40,445 bases of DNA from Nocardiopsis halophila DSM 44494 (lineage in GTDB: Bacteria > Actinomycetota > Actinomycetes > Streptosporangiales > Streptosporangiaceae): assembly GCF_000341245.1 (NCBI RefSeq), contig NZ_ANAD01000003.1, positions 30,926-71,370 on the forward strand, written 5' to 3'. The position numbers and the translations under genes are program-made. The first letter of the stretch is position 1; the number at the start of each line of letters is the position of its first letter. Positions 23,428-32,627 of the stretch are shown here, piece after piece. The notes under the pieces are model-generated. The model saw only the letters and a program-made list of their open reading frames with translations, did not search any database and was not told the DNA's origin.

Positions 23428-25881
23428 ATGCGGACGTCGCTGCTCTTCGGGACCGATGCTCCCGATGCGCCCGGCTCCGACGGGGAGGTGCGCGCCGTCG
23501 ACCTCCGACTCGTCGCGCCGGCCGTGGGAGCCTGGGTCACGGCCGCCCTCCTCATCGGCGGGGGCGCCGCCGTCGCCACGGGAGCCTCCGTCCTGCTCAC
23601 GGCCGCCGCCGGAGCGGCCCTGCTCCGGCTCCGGCGCCCCGCCCCGGGGACGCCCGCCCGGGCCGCCGTGGCCGCACTGCTCGCCTGCTGCGCCGCGTCC
23701 GCCGTGGCCTGCGCCGGTCGGCTCGCCTCCGTCGAGGCCTCCCCCGTCACCGCGCTCGCCGCGCGCGAGGCCACTGCCGAGCTGGAGGTCGAGGTCTCCG
23801 AGCCCCCGCGCCCCAAGGCCGGCGCCGCGGCCGGCGACGAGGCGCGTCCGGACGCGGAGCGGCACGTCGTCCGGGCCATGACCGTGGCCGTGCTGCGCCC
23901 CGACCGGCCCCGCCTCGCCACCCGCGTCCCCGTCGTCCTCGTCGCCTCCGGCCCCGGCTGGGGCCCCCTGCTCCCCGGGCAGCGCGTGCGGATCTCAGGC
24001 GCGGTGGTCCCCGCCGACGGCGGCGGCCCCGTCCGCGCCCTGGTCCTGGTCCGGGGGCCGCCGCACGGCGTCCGGCCTGCGCCCGCCGCCCAGGCCTGGG
24101 CCGAGCACGCCCGCGAGCGCCTGCGCGCCGCCTCCTCCGGGCTGCCCTCCCCCGCCGACACCCTGCTGCCGGCGTTCGTGGCCGGGGACTCCGCGCGCGT
24201 GCCCTCCTCGGTCGTGGAGGACTTCCGCGCCTCCGGGACGACCCACCTGATGGTCGTCTCCGGCACCCACCTGGCCGTGCTCACCGGATCCGCCCTGGCC
24301 CTGGCACGGTGGGCGCGCCTGCCTCCGTGGGCCGCCGCGCTCGCCGCGGCCGCGCTCATCGCCGCCATGGTCCTGGTCGCCGGGCCCCGCCCCAGCGTGC
24401 TGCGCGCCGCGCTGATGGCGCTGATCGCCCTGTCCGCCCTCGCCGCAGGCCGCCCCCGCACCGGGCTGGCCGCGCTGGCGGCCGCCCTCCTGGCGCTGGT
24501 GCTGTTCGACCCCGCCCTGGCCCGCGCCTACGGCTTCTCCCTGTCGGTCCTGGCCACCGGCGGCATCATGGTGCTCGCCCCGCGCTGGAGCCGCACGCTG
24601 CACGGCCTGCGGCCCCGTGCGCCCCGGCCTCCCCGGTGGATCGCCGAGGCGGCCGCAGTGGCCCTGGCCGCCCACGTGGCCTGCCTGCCGGTGCTGGTGC
24701 TGCTGCGCCCCGAGGTGGGCTGGGCGGCGGTGCCCGCGAACATCGCGGCCACCCCTCTCGTCCCCGTCGCCATGGCAGGCGGGTTCGCGACCGCGGTCGC
24801 GGCTCTGCTCTGGCCTCCGGTCGCCGCGCTCCTGGCCTGGGTGCCCGGGCTGGCGGTGCTGGCCGTCGCCGCGATCGCCCGCGCTGTGGCCTCCCTGCCC
24901 TTCACCGCCCTGCCCTGGCGCGGCGACGCCGTCGGCGCGCTGGTCCTGGCCGTGGTGGTCGCCGCCGTGCTCGTGCTGCGGGGCCGCGCCCGGCGCGGCC
25001 TCCTGGCCTCCCTCACTGCGGTCGGGGTCTGCTCCGCCGCCACGATGTGCGTGCTGAAGGGCTGGCCGCCGCAGGGGTGGGCCCTGGCGGCCTGCGACGT
25101 CGGGCAGGGGGACGCGCTGGCCCTGGCCACCGGGGACGGGCAGGCCGTGCTCGTGGACACCGGTGATGAAGGCGCCGGCGTCGACCGCTGCCTCGGGGAC
25201 CTGGGCGTGGAGCACCTGTCGCTGCTGGTGCTCACCCACGCCCACGCCGACCACGCAGGCGACACGGTCGGCGCGCTGAAGGGCCGCGGCGCCCACGCCG
25301 TACTGGCGCCCGGCGGGTTCGGGGCCTCCTCGCCCGGCGAACACCTGCGCGCCGAAGGGATCCCGCTGCACGCCGCCGAATCGGGACAGGTGTGGGCCGC
25401 CGGCCCGTGGACCCTGACCGTGCTCTGGCCGGAAGGAGCACCGGGCGGTTCCCGGGAGAGCACCGGCGCCTCCGCCTCCGCGGGCGACAACGATCACAGC
25501 GTCGTCCTGCACGCGCGCTGGAGTCCGCCGCGCGACGGGGACGCCCTCCCCATGACGGTCCTGCTCACCGGGGACATCGAGGAGCCGACGCAGCGCGCGC
25601 TGCTCGGCCGGACGGACGCGCTCGCAGTCGACGTGCTCAAGACACCCCACCACGGGGCCAAGACACAGGAGAAGGCGTTCCTTGAGGCCACGGGCGCCCG
25701 TCTGGTCCTGACATCGGTGGGCGCGGACAACTCCTACGGCCACCCGTCACCGGAGACCCTGCGGGTGGTGGAGGGCCTCACCGACGCGCACTACCGGACC
25801 GACCTGCAGGGCGACATCGCCGTCGTCCCGGGCCCTGAGGGCCCCGAAGCCTTCGCTCGCGGACAGGACGATCGGGCATGA
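23428..25881 (+). CDS. comEC: ComEC/Rec2 DNA-uptake channel protein
   Basis: The 817-residue protein has an N-terminal membrane part with a DUF4131-like soluble domain (about 90-210). The competence domain follows: SGTTHLMVVSGTHLAVLTG, then many helices to about 540. A C-terminal metallo-beta-lactamase domain has LLVLTHAHADHAGD (complete HxHxDH), LLTGDIEE and TPHHGAKT. ComEC forms the channel for single-stranded DNA entry, and an intact MBL motif suggests the nuclease function is retained. AGGAGG three bases upstream fixes the ATG at 23428; longer in-frame starts (23296 and 22936) lack ribosome sites. It follows comEA and precedes holA, a conserved actinobacterial order. Confidence 0.93.
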   Translation: MRTSLLFGTDAPDAPGSDGEVRAVDLRLVAPAVGAWVTAALLIGGGAAVATGASVLLTAAAGAALLRLRRPAPGTPARAAVAALLACCAASAVACAGRLASVEASPVTALAAREATAELEVEVSEPPRPKAGAAAGDEARPDAERHVVRAMTVAVLRPDRPRLATRVPVVLVASGPGWGPLLPGQRVRISGAVVPADGGGPVRALVLVRGPPHGVRPAPAAQAWAEHARERLRAASSGLPSPADTLLPAFVAGDSARVPSSVVEDFRASGTTHLMVVSGTHLAVLTGSALALARWARLPPWAAALAAAALIAAMVLVAGPRPSVLRAALMALIALSALAAGRPRTGLAALAAALLALVLFDPALARAYGFSLSVLATGGIMVLAPRWSRTLHGLRPRAPRPPRWIAEAAAVALAAHVACLPVLVLLRPEVGWAAVPANIAATPLVPVAMAGGFATAVAALLWPPVAALLAWVPGLAVLAVAAIARAVASLPFTALPWRGDAVGALVLAVVVAAVLVLRGRARRGLLASLTAVGVCSAATMCVLKGWPPQGWALAACDVGQGDALALATGDGQAVLVDTGDEGAGVDRCLGDLGVEHLSLLVLTHAHADHAGDTVGALKGRGAHAVLAPGGFGASSPGEHLRAEGIPLHAAESGQVWAAGPWTLTVLWPEGAPGGSRESTGASASAGDNDHSVVLHARWSPPRDGDALPMTVLLTGDIEEPTQRALLGRTDALAVDVLKTPHHGAKTQEKAFLEATGARLVLTSVGADNSYGHPSPETLRVVEGLTDAHYRTDLQGDIAVVPGPEGPEAFARGQDDRA

Positions 25882-25916
25882 GCCGTTCGGGCCCACCGGC
25901 AGGACGCGGGCAATCG

Positions 25917-25966
25917 AGAGTGGTGATAGCACCACTCTTGGTGCGATCGGGTGGTGTTGTCACCAC
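25917..25966. promoter_or_regulatory. Two tandem GTGGTG-N4-CACCAC palindromes
   Basis: The first palindrome is AGAGTGGTG-ATAG-CACCACTCT (25917-25938); the second is GTGGTG-TTGT-CACCAC (25951-25966) with further ATCGG/CCGAT pairing outside a 2-base bulge. Their shared 16-bp cores are 31 bases apart, about three helical turns. They lie 36-85 bases after the comEC stop and about 140 bases before the holA start. The repeated identical core suggests a paired operator for a dimeric regulator rather than simple termination, but tandem terminator hairpins remain possible. Confidence 0.5.
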
Positions 25967-26103
25967 ATCCGATACCCCCGAGCCACCCAGGGGACCGGTT
26001 CCGGGCCCCGTTCGCGCCGCCCCGTCGCCCTTCCCGCATCACCGCCGATCCGGCGGCGCCGACTCCGGCCCGAACGGTCACCGGTGCGTGGCATCCTGCT
26101 CGT

Positions 26104-27078
26104 ATGGCTTCCGCGTCCGTCTCCCCGGTCACCCTCGTCGTCGGCGACGAGGAGCTGCTCGTCGACCGCGCCGTCGCCGAGCTGGTCGCCGCCGCCCGGG
26201 ACGGCGACCCCGAGGTGGACGTGCACGACCTGGTGCCCGCGCAGGTCACCGTGGGCAAGCTGGCCGAGGCCGCCTCGCCCTCGCTGTTCGGCGAGCGCCG
26301 GGTGGTGGTGCTGCGCTCCTCCCAGGACCTGACCAAGGACCTGGCCGCGGAGGTCACCTCCTACCTCGAGGACCCGGCCGACGACGTGGTGCTGGTCCTG
26401 GTGCACGCGGGCGGGGCCAAGGGCAAGGCGCTGCTCGACGCCGCGAAGAAGGCCGGCGCCGCGCGCGTGGACTGCGCCAAGCCGACCAAGCCCGCCGAGC
26501 GCCTGAAGTTCATCAAGGAGGAGTTCTCCCGGGGCGGCCGCCAGATCACGGCGGACGCCGCCCAGTCGCTCCTCGACGCCGTCGGCAACGACCTGCGGGA
26601 GATCGCGGCCGCCTGCACCCAGCTCATCGCCGACACCGACGGGCGGGTGGACGCGGCCGCCGTCGCCCGCTACCACACCGGCAAGGCCGAGGCCTCGGGC
26701 TTCACCGTCGCCGACCGCGCGGTGGAGGGACGCCTGCCCGAGGCGCTGGAGCAGCTGCGCTGGTCGCTGGCGGTGGGCACCGCGCCGGTCCTGATCAACA
26801 GCGCCCTGGCGGGCGCCGTGCGGGGCATCGCCGTGGCCGCCCAGCCGCCGCGCGGGGTGTCCGAGGCCGAGATCGCCAAGCGGGCCAAGGTCCCCCCGTG
26901 GAAGCTCAAGACCCTGCGCCAGCAGGCCCGCGGCTGGTCGCCCCAGGGCGTCGCACGCGCCATGCGCGTGGTGGCCGAGACCGACGCCCTCATCAAGGGC
27001 GCGGGCCGCGACCCCGCCTATGCCCTCGAGCGCGCGGTCATCGAGATCGCCACCGCCCGCAGCGCCGGCCGGGGCTGA
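26104..27078 (+). CDS. holA: DNA polymerase III subunit delta
   Basis: The 324-residue protein has the clamp-loader delta layout: an N-terminal VTLVVGDEELLVDRAV segment (degenerate P-loop region), the hydrophobic beta-clamp-binding area RRVVVLRSSQDL, a middle domain (GNDLREIAAACTQLI) and a C-terminal domain with PPWKLKTLRQQARGWS. Delta opens the sliding clamp during loader action. The ATG at 26104 begins the conserved region directly; the frame is open further up but upstream translation has no homology. No clear ribosome site is seen. Its conserved position after comEC is typical of actinobacteria. Confidence 0.94.
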   Translation: MASASVSPVTLVVGDEELLVDRAVAELVAAARDGDPEVDVHDLVPAQVTVGKLAEAASPSLFGERRVVVLRSSQDLTKDLAAEVTSYLEDPADDVVLVLVHAGGAKGKALLDAAKKAGAARVDCAKPTKPAERLKFIKEEFSRGGRQITADAAQSLLDAVGNDLREIAAACTQLIADTDGRVDAAAVARYHTGKAEASGFTVADRAVEGRLPEALEQLRWSLAVGTAPVLINSALAGAVRGIAVAAQPPRGVSEAEIAKRAKVPPWKLKTLRQQARGWSPQGVARAMRVVAETDALIKGAGRDPAYALERAVIEIATARSAGRG

Positions 27079-27529
27079 ACGAGGACGGCCGGTTCCCAGG
27101 GGTCTCAGCGCAGGGCGTCGGCTCTCCGAACCCCCGGACCTCGGTACTGAGCTCTTCAGAGGTTCTGTGGCGTTAGGCGGGCCGCTCCGGCGGCGCAGCG
27201 AGAGCGGGGCGGTGCCCCGAGCCTGCGGCCGACCGGCATCCCGTGCGCCGGTCCCGATCCGCCAGGGCGGTTTTCCCGCGGTGTCGCTTCTCCCCTCGGC
27301 CCCTCCACCGCAACTCGGCGGCCGATCGTGTGGGCCTGTCGGCTCTCGGTCTCCGAGCAGGCGGGGCCCGGAACGGCGCGGGGGTCGGGAGCCAGGGCCC
27401 GTCGTCGGGCGCATGGGCGCGGAAGGTGCGCAGGGATCAGACAGGCATCCGAGGGGACGGGCGCATCCCGCTGGGGGCCATGGCCCCTTCGCCGGTTCCG
27501 CAGACGCCGCCGTGGTCTCCGCCGACGGC
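27079..27529. other. Unassigned 451-base gap between convergent holA and the amidohydrolase gene
   Basis: No coding region is convincing on either strand. The gap contains a 14-bp perfect palindrome GGGGCCATGGCCCC (27474-27487) without a loop and GGGCCC repeats near 27364-27412. No clear intrinsic terminator for either neighbour was found. Confidence 0.5.
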
Positions 27530-28738
27530 TCAGCGGATCGTCTCGCCGCCCCGCCACACGCGCAGCGACTTCAGGCCGTAGGACCAGGCGAAGGCGCCTT
27601 CGTGGTCGGCGTCCCACTGGACGATGTCGGCGAACTTGCCCGGGGCCAGCACGCCGCGGTCGCCGCAGCCCAGGGCGTGGGCGCCGCCCGCGGTGGCGGC
27701 GCGCAGGGCCTCCAGCACGCTCATGCCGAACATGGCCACCGCGATCGACACCGCCAGCGGCAGCGACATCGCCCCGGCCTGGCCGGGGTTGTGGTCGGTG
27801 CCCAGCGCCACCGGGACCCCGTGGTCCAGCAGCGCCCGCACCGGCGGGCGGGTGCGCTCCATCAGCGACGTCGTCGGGCACACCACCACCGGCGTGGCGG
27901 TCTTGGCCAGCGCCAGCACGTCGTCCTCGTCGATCTCGTGCAGCAGGTCCACCGAGGTGCACTGCAGGTCCGCCGCCATCCGCACGGCGCCGTGCCGCGG
28001 CTTGGCGCAGGCGTGCAGGTGGGTGCGCAGCCCCGAGGCGCGCCCGGCCGACAGCAGGCGGTGCGCGTCCTCGGCGGTGAACTGGTGGTTGTCGCAGTAC
28101 ACGTCCATGCCCTCGGCGCCGGCCTGGGCCGCGTCGCCGAGCCAGGAGGCCACCGCCTCCACGTAGTCCTGCGGGCGGCCGAAGTACTCCGGCGGCACCG
28201 CGTGCGCAGCGAAGAAGGTGACGTGCAGCCGGGGCATGCCCGGCTCCTCCTCCAGGGTGCGCAGCAGCCGCACGTCGGCCAGCTCGCCGTCCCGGGTGAG
28301 GTGGTAGCCGGTCTTGGCCTCGACGGTGGTGCAGCCCGAGAGCACCCAGTACCGCAGCCGCTCGCGCACCGCGTTGCACAGCGTCCAGGGGTCGGTCCCG
28401 CGGGTCACGGTGACGGTGGAGGCCACCCCGCCGCCGACCCCGGCGATCTCGGACTTGGTGGCGCCGCCGGCGCGCATGGCCACCTCGGCGTAGCGGTTCC
28501 CGGCGTAGACCGGGTGGCAGTGGGCGTCGATCAGGCCCGGGGTGACCAGGCCCCCGCCGAGGTTGTCGACCTCGTCGACGTCGACGATGTCGTCGATCAC
28601 CCCGGGCAGGCTCTGCGGGAGCTCGGCGGCGGGCCCGACCCAGGCCACGCGGTCGCCGTGCAGCAGCATGGCGGCGTTGCTGAGCAGGTCGGTACCGGTC
28701 CACAGGCGCCCGATGTTGGTGAGCAGTCGCACGGTCAT
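27530..28738 (-). CDS. Imidazolonepropionase-like amidohydrolase
   Basis: The 402-residue enzyme has the HutI landmark motifs: PGLIDAHCHPVYAGNR with metal ligands H73 and H75, VEAKTGYHLTRDGEL, TFFAAHAVPPEY, LHAC with H242, and GTDHNPG with D315. Imidazolonepropionase opens imidazolone-5-propionate to formiminoglutamate in histidine breakdown. Two residues that I recall as catalytic in Bacillus HutI (Glu252 and His272) align without gaps to A245 and L265 here, so the reaction may differ. No hutU, hutH or hutG gene is near. The ATG follows weak ribosome sequence; upstream lies a 250-base leader region. Membership of the family is firm; the exact substrate is not. Confidence 0.8.
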   Translation of the reverse strand: MTVRLLTNIGRLWTGTDLLSNAAMLLHGDRVAWVGPAAELPQSLPGVIDDIVDVDEVDNLGGGLVTPGLIDAHCHPVYAGNRYAEVAMRAGGATKSEIAGVGGGVASTVTVTRGTDPWTLCNAVRERLRYWVLSGCTTVEAKTGYHLTRDGELADVRLLRTLEEEPGMPRLHVTFFAAHAVPPEYFGRPQDYVEAVASWLGDAAQAGAEGMDVYCDNHQFTAEDAHRLLSAGRASGLRTHLHACAKPRHGAVRMAADLQCTSVDLLHEIDEDDVLALAKTATPVVVCPTTSLMERTRPPVRALLDHGVPVALGTDHNPGQAGAMSLPLAVSIAVAMFGMSVLEALRAATAGGAHALGCGDRGVLAPGKFADIVQWDADHEGAFAWSYGLKSLRVWRGGETIR

Positions 28739-29077
28739 CGTCTCAGCGGCTCCCGCCCGAGATGCTCACGGCCGCGCCGCCGTGTCAGGGGCGGCGCTGC
28801 ACGGTGAAGGGGAGGACATGGACGGACCTCGATCTCAGGTGGTCTTGGCCGGGGAGGCGGTGCGCACCGGGCGTCCGGCACCCGCCGCCAGTGTCCCAGA
28901 ACGGTAGTTGATGCGTGGACGGCGTGTACACCTCCGCACCGCGAATCCGCCGCGGCGCACGGGCGCTCGGGCCCGGGAGGCACCTCCACGATAGAGCGAA
29001 CGGCGGAGCCCCGCGCGGGGTTCCGCCGTTCACCGTTCTCGTCGTCCCCGGCCGGCCCGGCCGGGGAGCGCCGCAGG
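28739..29077. other. Gap between the amidohydrolase gene and hflX
   Basis: These 339 bases hold the hflX terminator (28998-29031) and, nearer 28900, a possible leftward -10 (TACCGT) for the amidohydrolase gene. Short frames here (for example 28785-29033) are not supported by any recognisable sequence. Confidence 0.5.
28998..29031. terminator. 17-bp hairpin downstream of hflX
   Basis: GAACGGCGGAGCCCCGC (28998-29014) pairs with GCGGGGTTCCGCCGTTC (29015-29031), with one G-U pair and a tip of CGCGCG type. It starts 47 bases beyond the hflX stop in the direction of transcription. Confidence 0.75.
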
Positions 29078-30595
29078 TCAGCTCAGGGCCACCTCGAAAT
29101 CGCGCAGCTTGCCGGCGAGCAGCGCGGGCACCCAGGCGTGCAGGGCGGTGCCCTCGCCGGTGTGCTCCTCGGCGATGATCCGCCCCTCCTCGTGCACCCG
29201 GGAGACCAGGTCGCCCCGGTCGTAGGGCACCAGGACGCGGACCTCGTTCTGCAGCTCGGGCAGGGCGGCCGCGACCGCCTCGACCAGCCGGGGCACGCCG
29301 TCGCCGGTGCGGGCGGAGACCTCCACCGCGTCCGGCTCGCGGGTGCGCAGCCGCTTGAGCGCCACCGGGTCGGCGGCGTCGGTCTTGTTCAGCACCACGA
29401 TCTCGGGCACGTCCTGGGCGCCGATGTCGGCGAAGACCTCGCGGACCGACGCCAGCTGCTGCTCGGGGTCGGGGTGCGAGGCGTCGACGACGTGCACGAT
29501 CAGGTCGGCGTCGGCCACGTCCTCCAGGGTGGAGCGGAACGCCTCGACCAGCTGGTGCGGCAGGTGCCGGACGAACCCGACGGTGTCGCTGAGGGTGAAC
29601 CCGCGCCCGTCGGGGGTGCGCGCCCGCCGGACCGTCGGGTCCAGGGTGGCGAAGAGCGCGTCCTCGACCAGTACCCCGGCCCCGGTCAGCCGGTTGAGCA
29701 GGCTGGACTTTCCGGCGTTGGTGTAGCCGGCGATGGAGACCGAGGGGACCTGCCGCGCGCGCCGCCGGTCGCGCTTGATCTCGCGCGCGGTGGACATCTG
29801 CGCCAGCTGGCGGCGCAGCTTGGCCATCTTGGTGTTGATCCGCCGCCGGTCGGTCTCGATCTTGGTCTCACCGGGACCGCGCAGGCCCACGCCTCCGTTG
29901 CCGCCGGCGCGGCCGCCGGCCTGCCGGGACAGCGACTGGCCCCAGCCGCGCAGCCGCGGCAGCAGGTAGTTGAGCTGGGCCAGCTCGACCTGGGCCTTGC
30001 CCTCGCTGCTGCGCGCGTGCTGGGCGAAGATGTCCAGGATCAGCGCGGTGCGGTCGATGACCTTGACCCGGACCGCCTCCTCCAGCTGGCGCAGCTGGCC
30101 GGGGGTGAGCTCCCCGTCGCAGATGACGGTGTCGGCGCCGGTGGCGGCGACCACCCCGGCGAGCTCCTCGGCCTTGCCGCGCCCGATGTAGGTGGCCGGG
30201 TCGGGCTTGGAGCGGCGCTGGGTCAGGCCCTCCAGGACCATGGCACCGGCGGTCTCGGCGAGCTGTTTGAGCTCGGTCAGCGAGTTGTCGGCGTCGGCCT
30301 GGGTGCCGCTGGTCCACACGCCGATCAGCACGACGTGCTCCAGCCGCAGCGACCGGTACTCGACCTCGGTGACGTCCTCGAGCTCGGTCGAGAGCCCGGC
30401 GACGCGGCGCAGCGCGTTGCGCTCCTCCAGGTCGAGCTGGCCGGGCTCGGGGTCGGTGGCCGGGCGCCCGCCCTCGGGCGCGAGCAGGTCCTCGGCGCCG
30501 ACGGCGTCCGCGGTTCCCGCCTCACGGTCCTCCGCACCCCCGTGGCCGAAGCGGCCGTCCGTGGTGTCGGAGCCGTGTTCGTAAGCAGTACTCAA
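29078..30595 (-). CDS. hflX: GTPase HflX
   Basis: The 505-residue protein has an N-terminal HflX domain (HVVLIGVWTSGT, PDPATYIGRGKAEEL), a helical linker with the glycine-rich GGRAGGNGGVGLRGPGETKIE, and the G domain with GYTNAGKSSLLNRL (G1), DTVGFV (G3) and NKTD (G4). HflX splits stalled or hibernating 70S ribosomes under stress. The start is set at TTG (30595): GGAGGG lies just upstream and the longer frame (ATG 30787) translates Arg-rich, unconserved sequence. The first 55 residues are acidic and variable, as in other actinobacterial HflX. It is divergent from aceB. Confidence 0.94.
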   Translation of the reverse strand: MSTAYEHGSDTTDGRFGHGGAEDREAGTADAVGAEDLLAPEGGRPATDPEPGQLDLEERNALRRVAGLSTELEDVTEVEYRSLRLEHVVLIGVWTSGTQADADNSLTELKQLAETAGAMVLEGLTQRRSKPDPATYIGRGKAEELAGVVAATGADTVICDGELTPGQLRQLEEAVRVKVIDRTALILDIFAQHARSSEGKAQVELAQLNYLLPRLRGWGQSLSRQAGGRAGGNGGVGLRGPGETKIETDRRRINTKMAKLRRQLAQMSTAREIKRDRRRARQVPSVSIAGYTNAGKSSLLNRLTGAGVLVEDALFATLDPTVRRARTPDGRGFTLSDTVGFVRHLPHQLVEAFRSTLEDVADADLIVHVVDASHPDPEQQLASVREVFADIGAQDVPEIVVLNKTDAADPVALKRLRTREPDAVEVSARTGDGVPRLVEAVAAALPELQNEVRVLVPYDRGDLVSRVHEEGRIIAEEHTGEGTALHAWVPALLAGKLRDFEVALS

Positions 30596-30840
30596 TATCC
30601 CTCCAGCAGGAGCAACGTCGCGGTGGCGCCGGTTGTTCCCTGGGATGGTCGCACGGCACCGGGTCGTTGGCACCGGATTTTCACGCCGACGGGCACGACC
30701 GGGGCGCCGGGTCTCACTCCAGCCACAGGCAGAACACACCTTTTCTGCCGGTATCCGAAGCACCCACATCCCTTCCCTCGAAAACATTGCGAAGTTTACT
30801 CTCAGAGGAAGGTTTTCAGGCGTGTGAGAGGCTCACAACG
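30596..30840. other. hflX upstream region
   Basis: This region precedes hflX on one side and the aceB promoter on the other. It is locally AT-richer around 30780-30815 (TTGCGAAGTTTACTC), suggesting promoter sequence, but I could not assign hexamers for hflX. No gene is supported. Confidence 0.45.
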
Positions 30841-30870
30841 TTGACCAGCGGCCCGACCGGAGAGTAGCGT
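30841..30870 (+). promoter_or_regulatory. Promoter of aceB
   Basis: TTGACC (30841-30846) and TAGCGT (30865-30870) are separated by 18 bases and match the actinobacterial housekeeping sigma pattern. The start codon lies 47 bases beyond the -10, leaving room for the operator boxes between. Confidence 0.7.
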
Positions 30871-30874
30871 CATA

Positions 30875-30909
30875 TTCCACATCCCAGAACATAGTTTCAC
30901 TTTGTGGAA
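30875..30909. promoter_or_regulatory. Two IclR-like operator boxes at the aceB start
   Basis: TTCCACATCCCAGAA (30875-30889) and TTTCACTTTGTGGAA (30895-30909) share TTYCAC-N6-GAA and are 20 bases apart, about two helical turns. The outer TTCCAC and GTGGAA also form an inverted repeat. The second box overlaps the ribosome site GGAAGG. IclR-family repressors control glyoxylate-pathway genes in several bacteria and bind sites of similar style; none is encoded in this window. Confidence 0.55.
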
Positions 30910-30917
30910 GGTTTCGC

Positions 30918-32522
<1,605 letters not shown>

Positions 32523-32539
32523 CGTCTGAGGCCCAGATC

Positions 32540-32586
32540 GCGGAGCGCGCGGGCCGCCCCGCCGGGGTCCGGCCCGCGCGCTCCGC
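32540..32586 (+). terminator. GC-rich hairpin after aceB
   Basis: GCGGAGCGCGCGGGCC (32540-32555) pairs exactly with GGCCCGCGCGCTCCGC (32571-32586); one more G-C pair and an inner CCCC/GGGG stem extend it. It sits 18 bases beyond the aceB stop and separates aceB from glcD, though read-through is possible. Confidence 0.7.
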
Positions 32587-32627
32587 GCGACCCTGTGTCG
32601 CGGACGACGGGCGGGAGGGCGGAGCCC

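Noticed and set aside
27474-27487. GGGGCCATGGCCCC palindrome in the holA/amidohydrolase gap
   Set aside because: No loop and no second copy nearby; expected occasionally in GC-rich DNA.
28785-29033. Small minus-strand gene or leader peptide upstream of the amidohydrolase gene
   Set aside because: The frames overlap the hflX terminator and lack a ribosome site; the short ATG frame nearest the gene encodes only 11 residues with no pattern.
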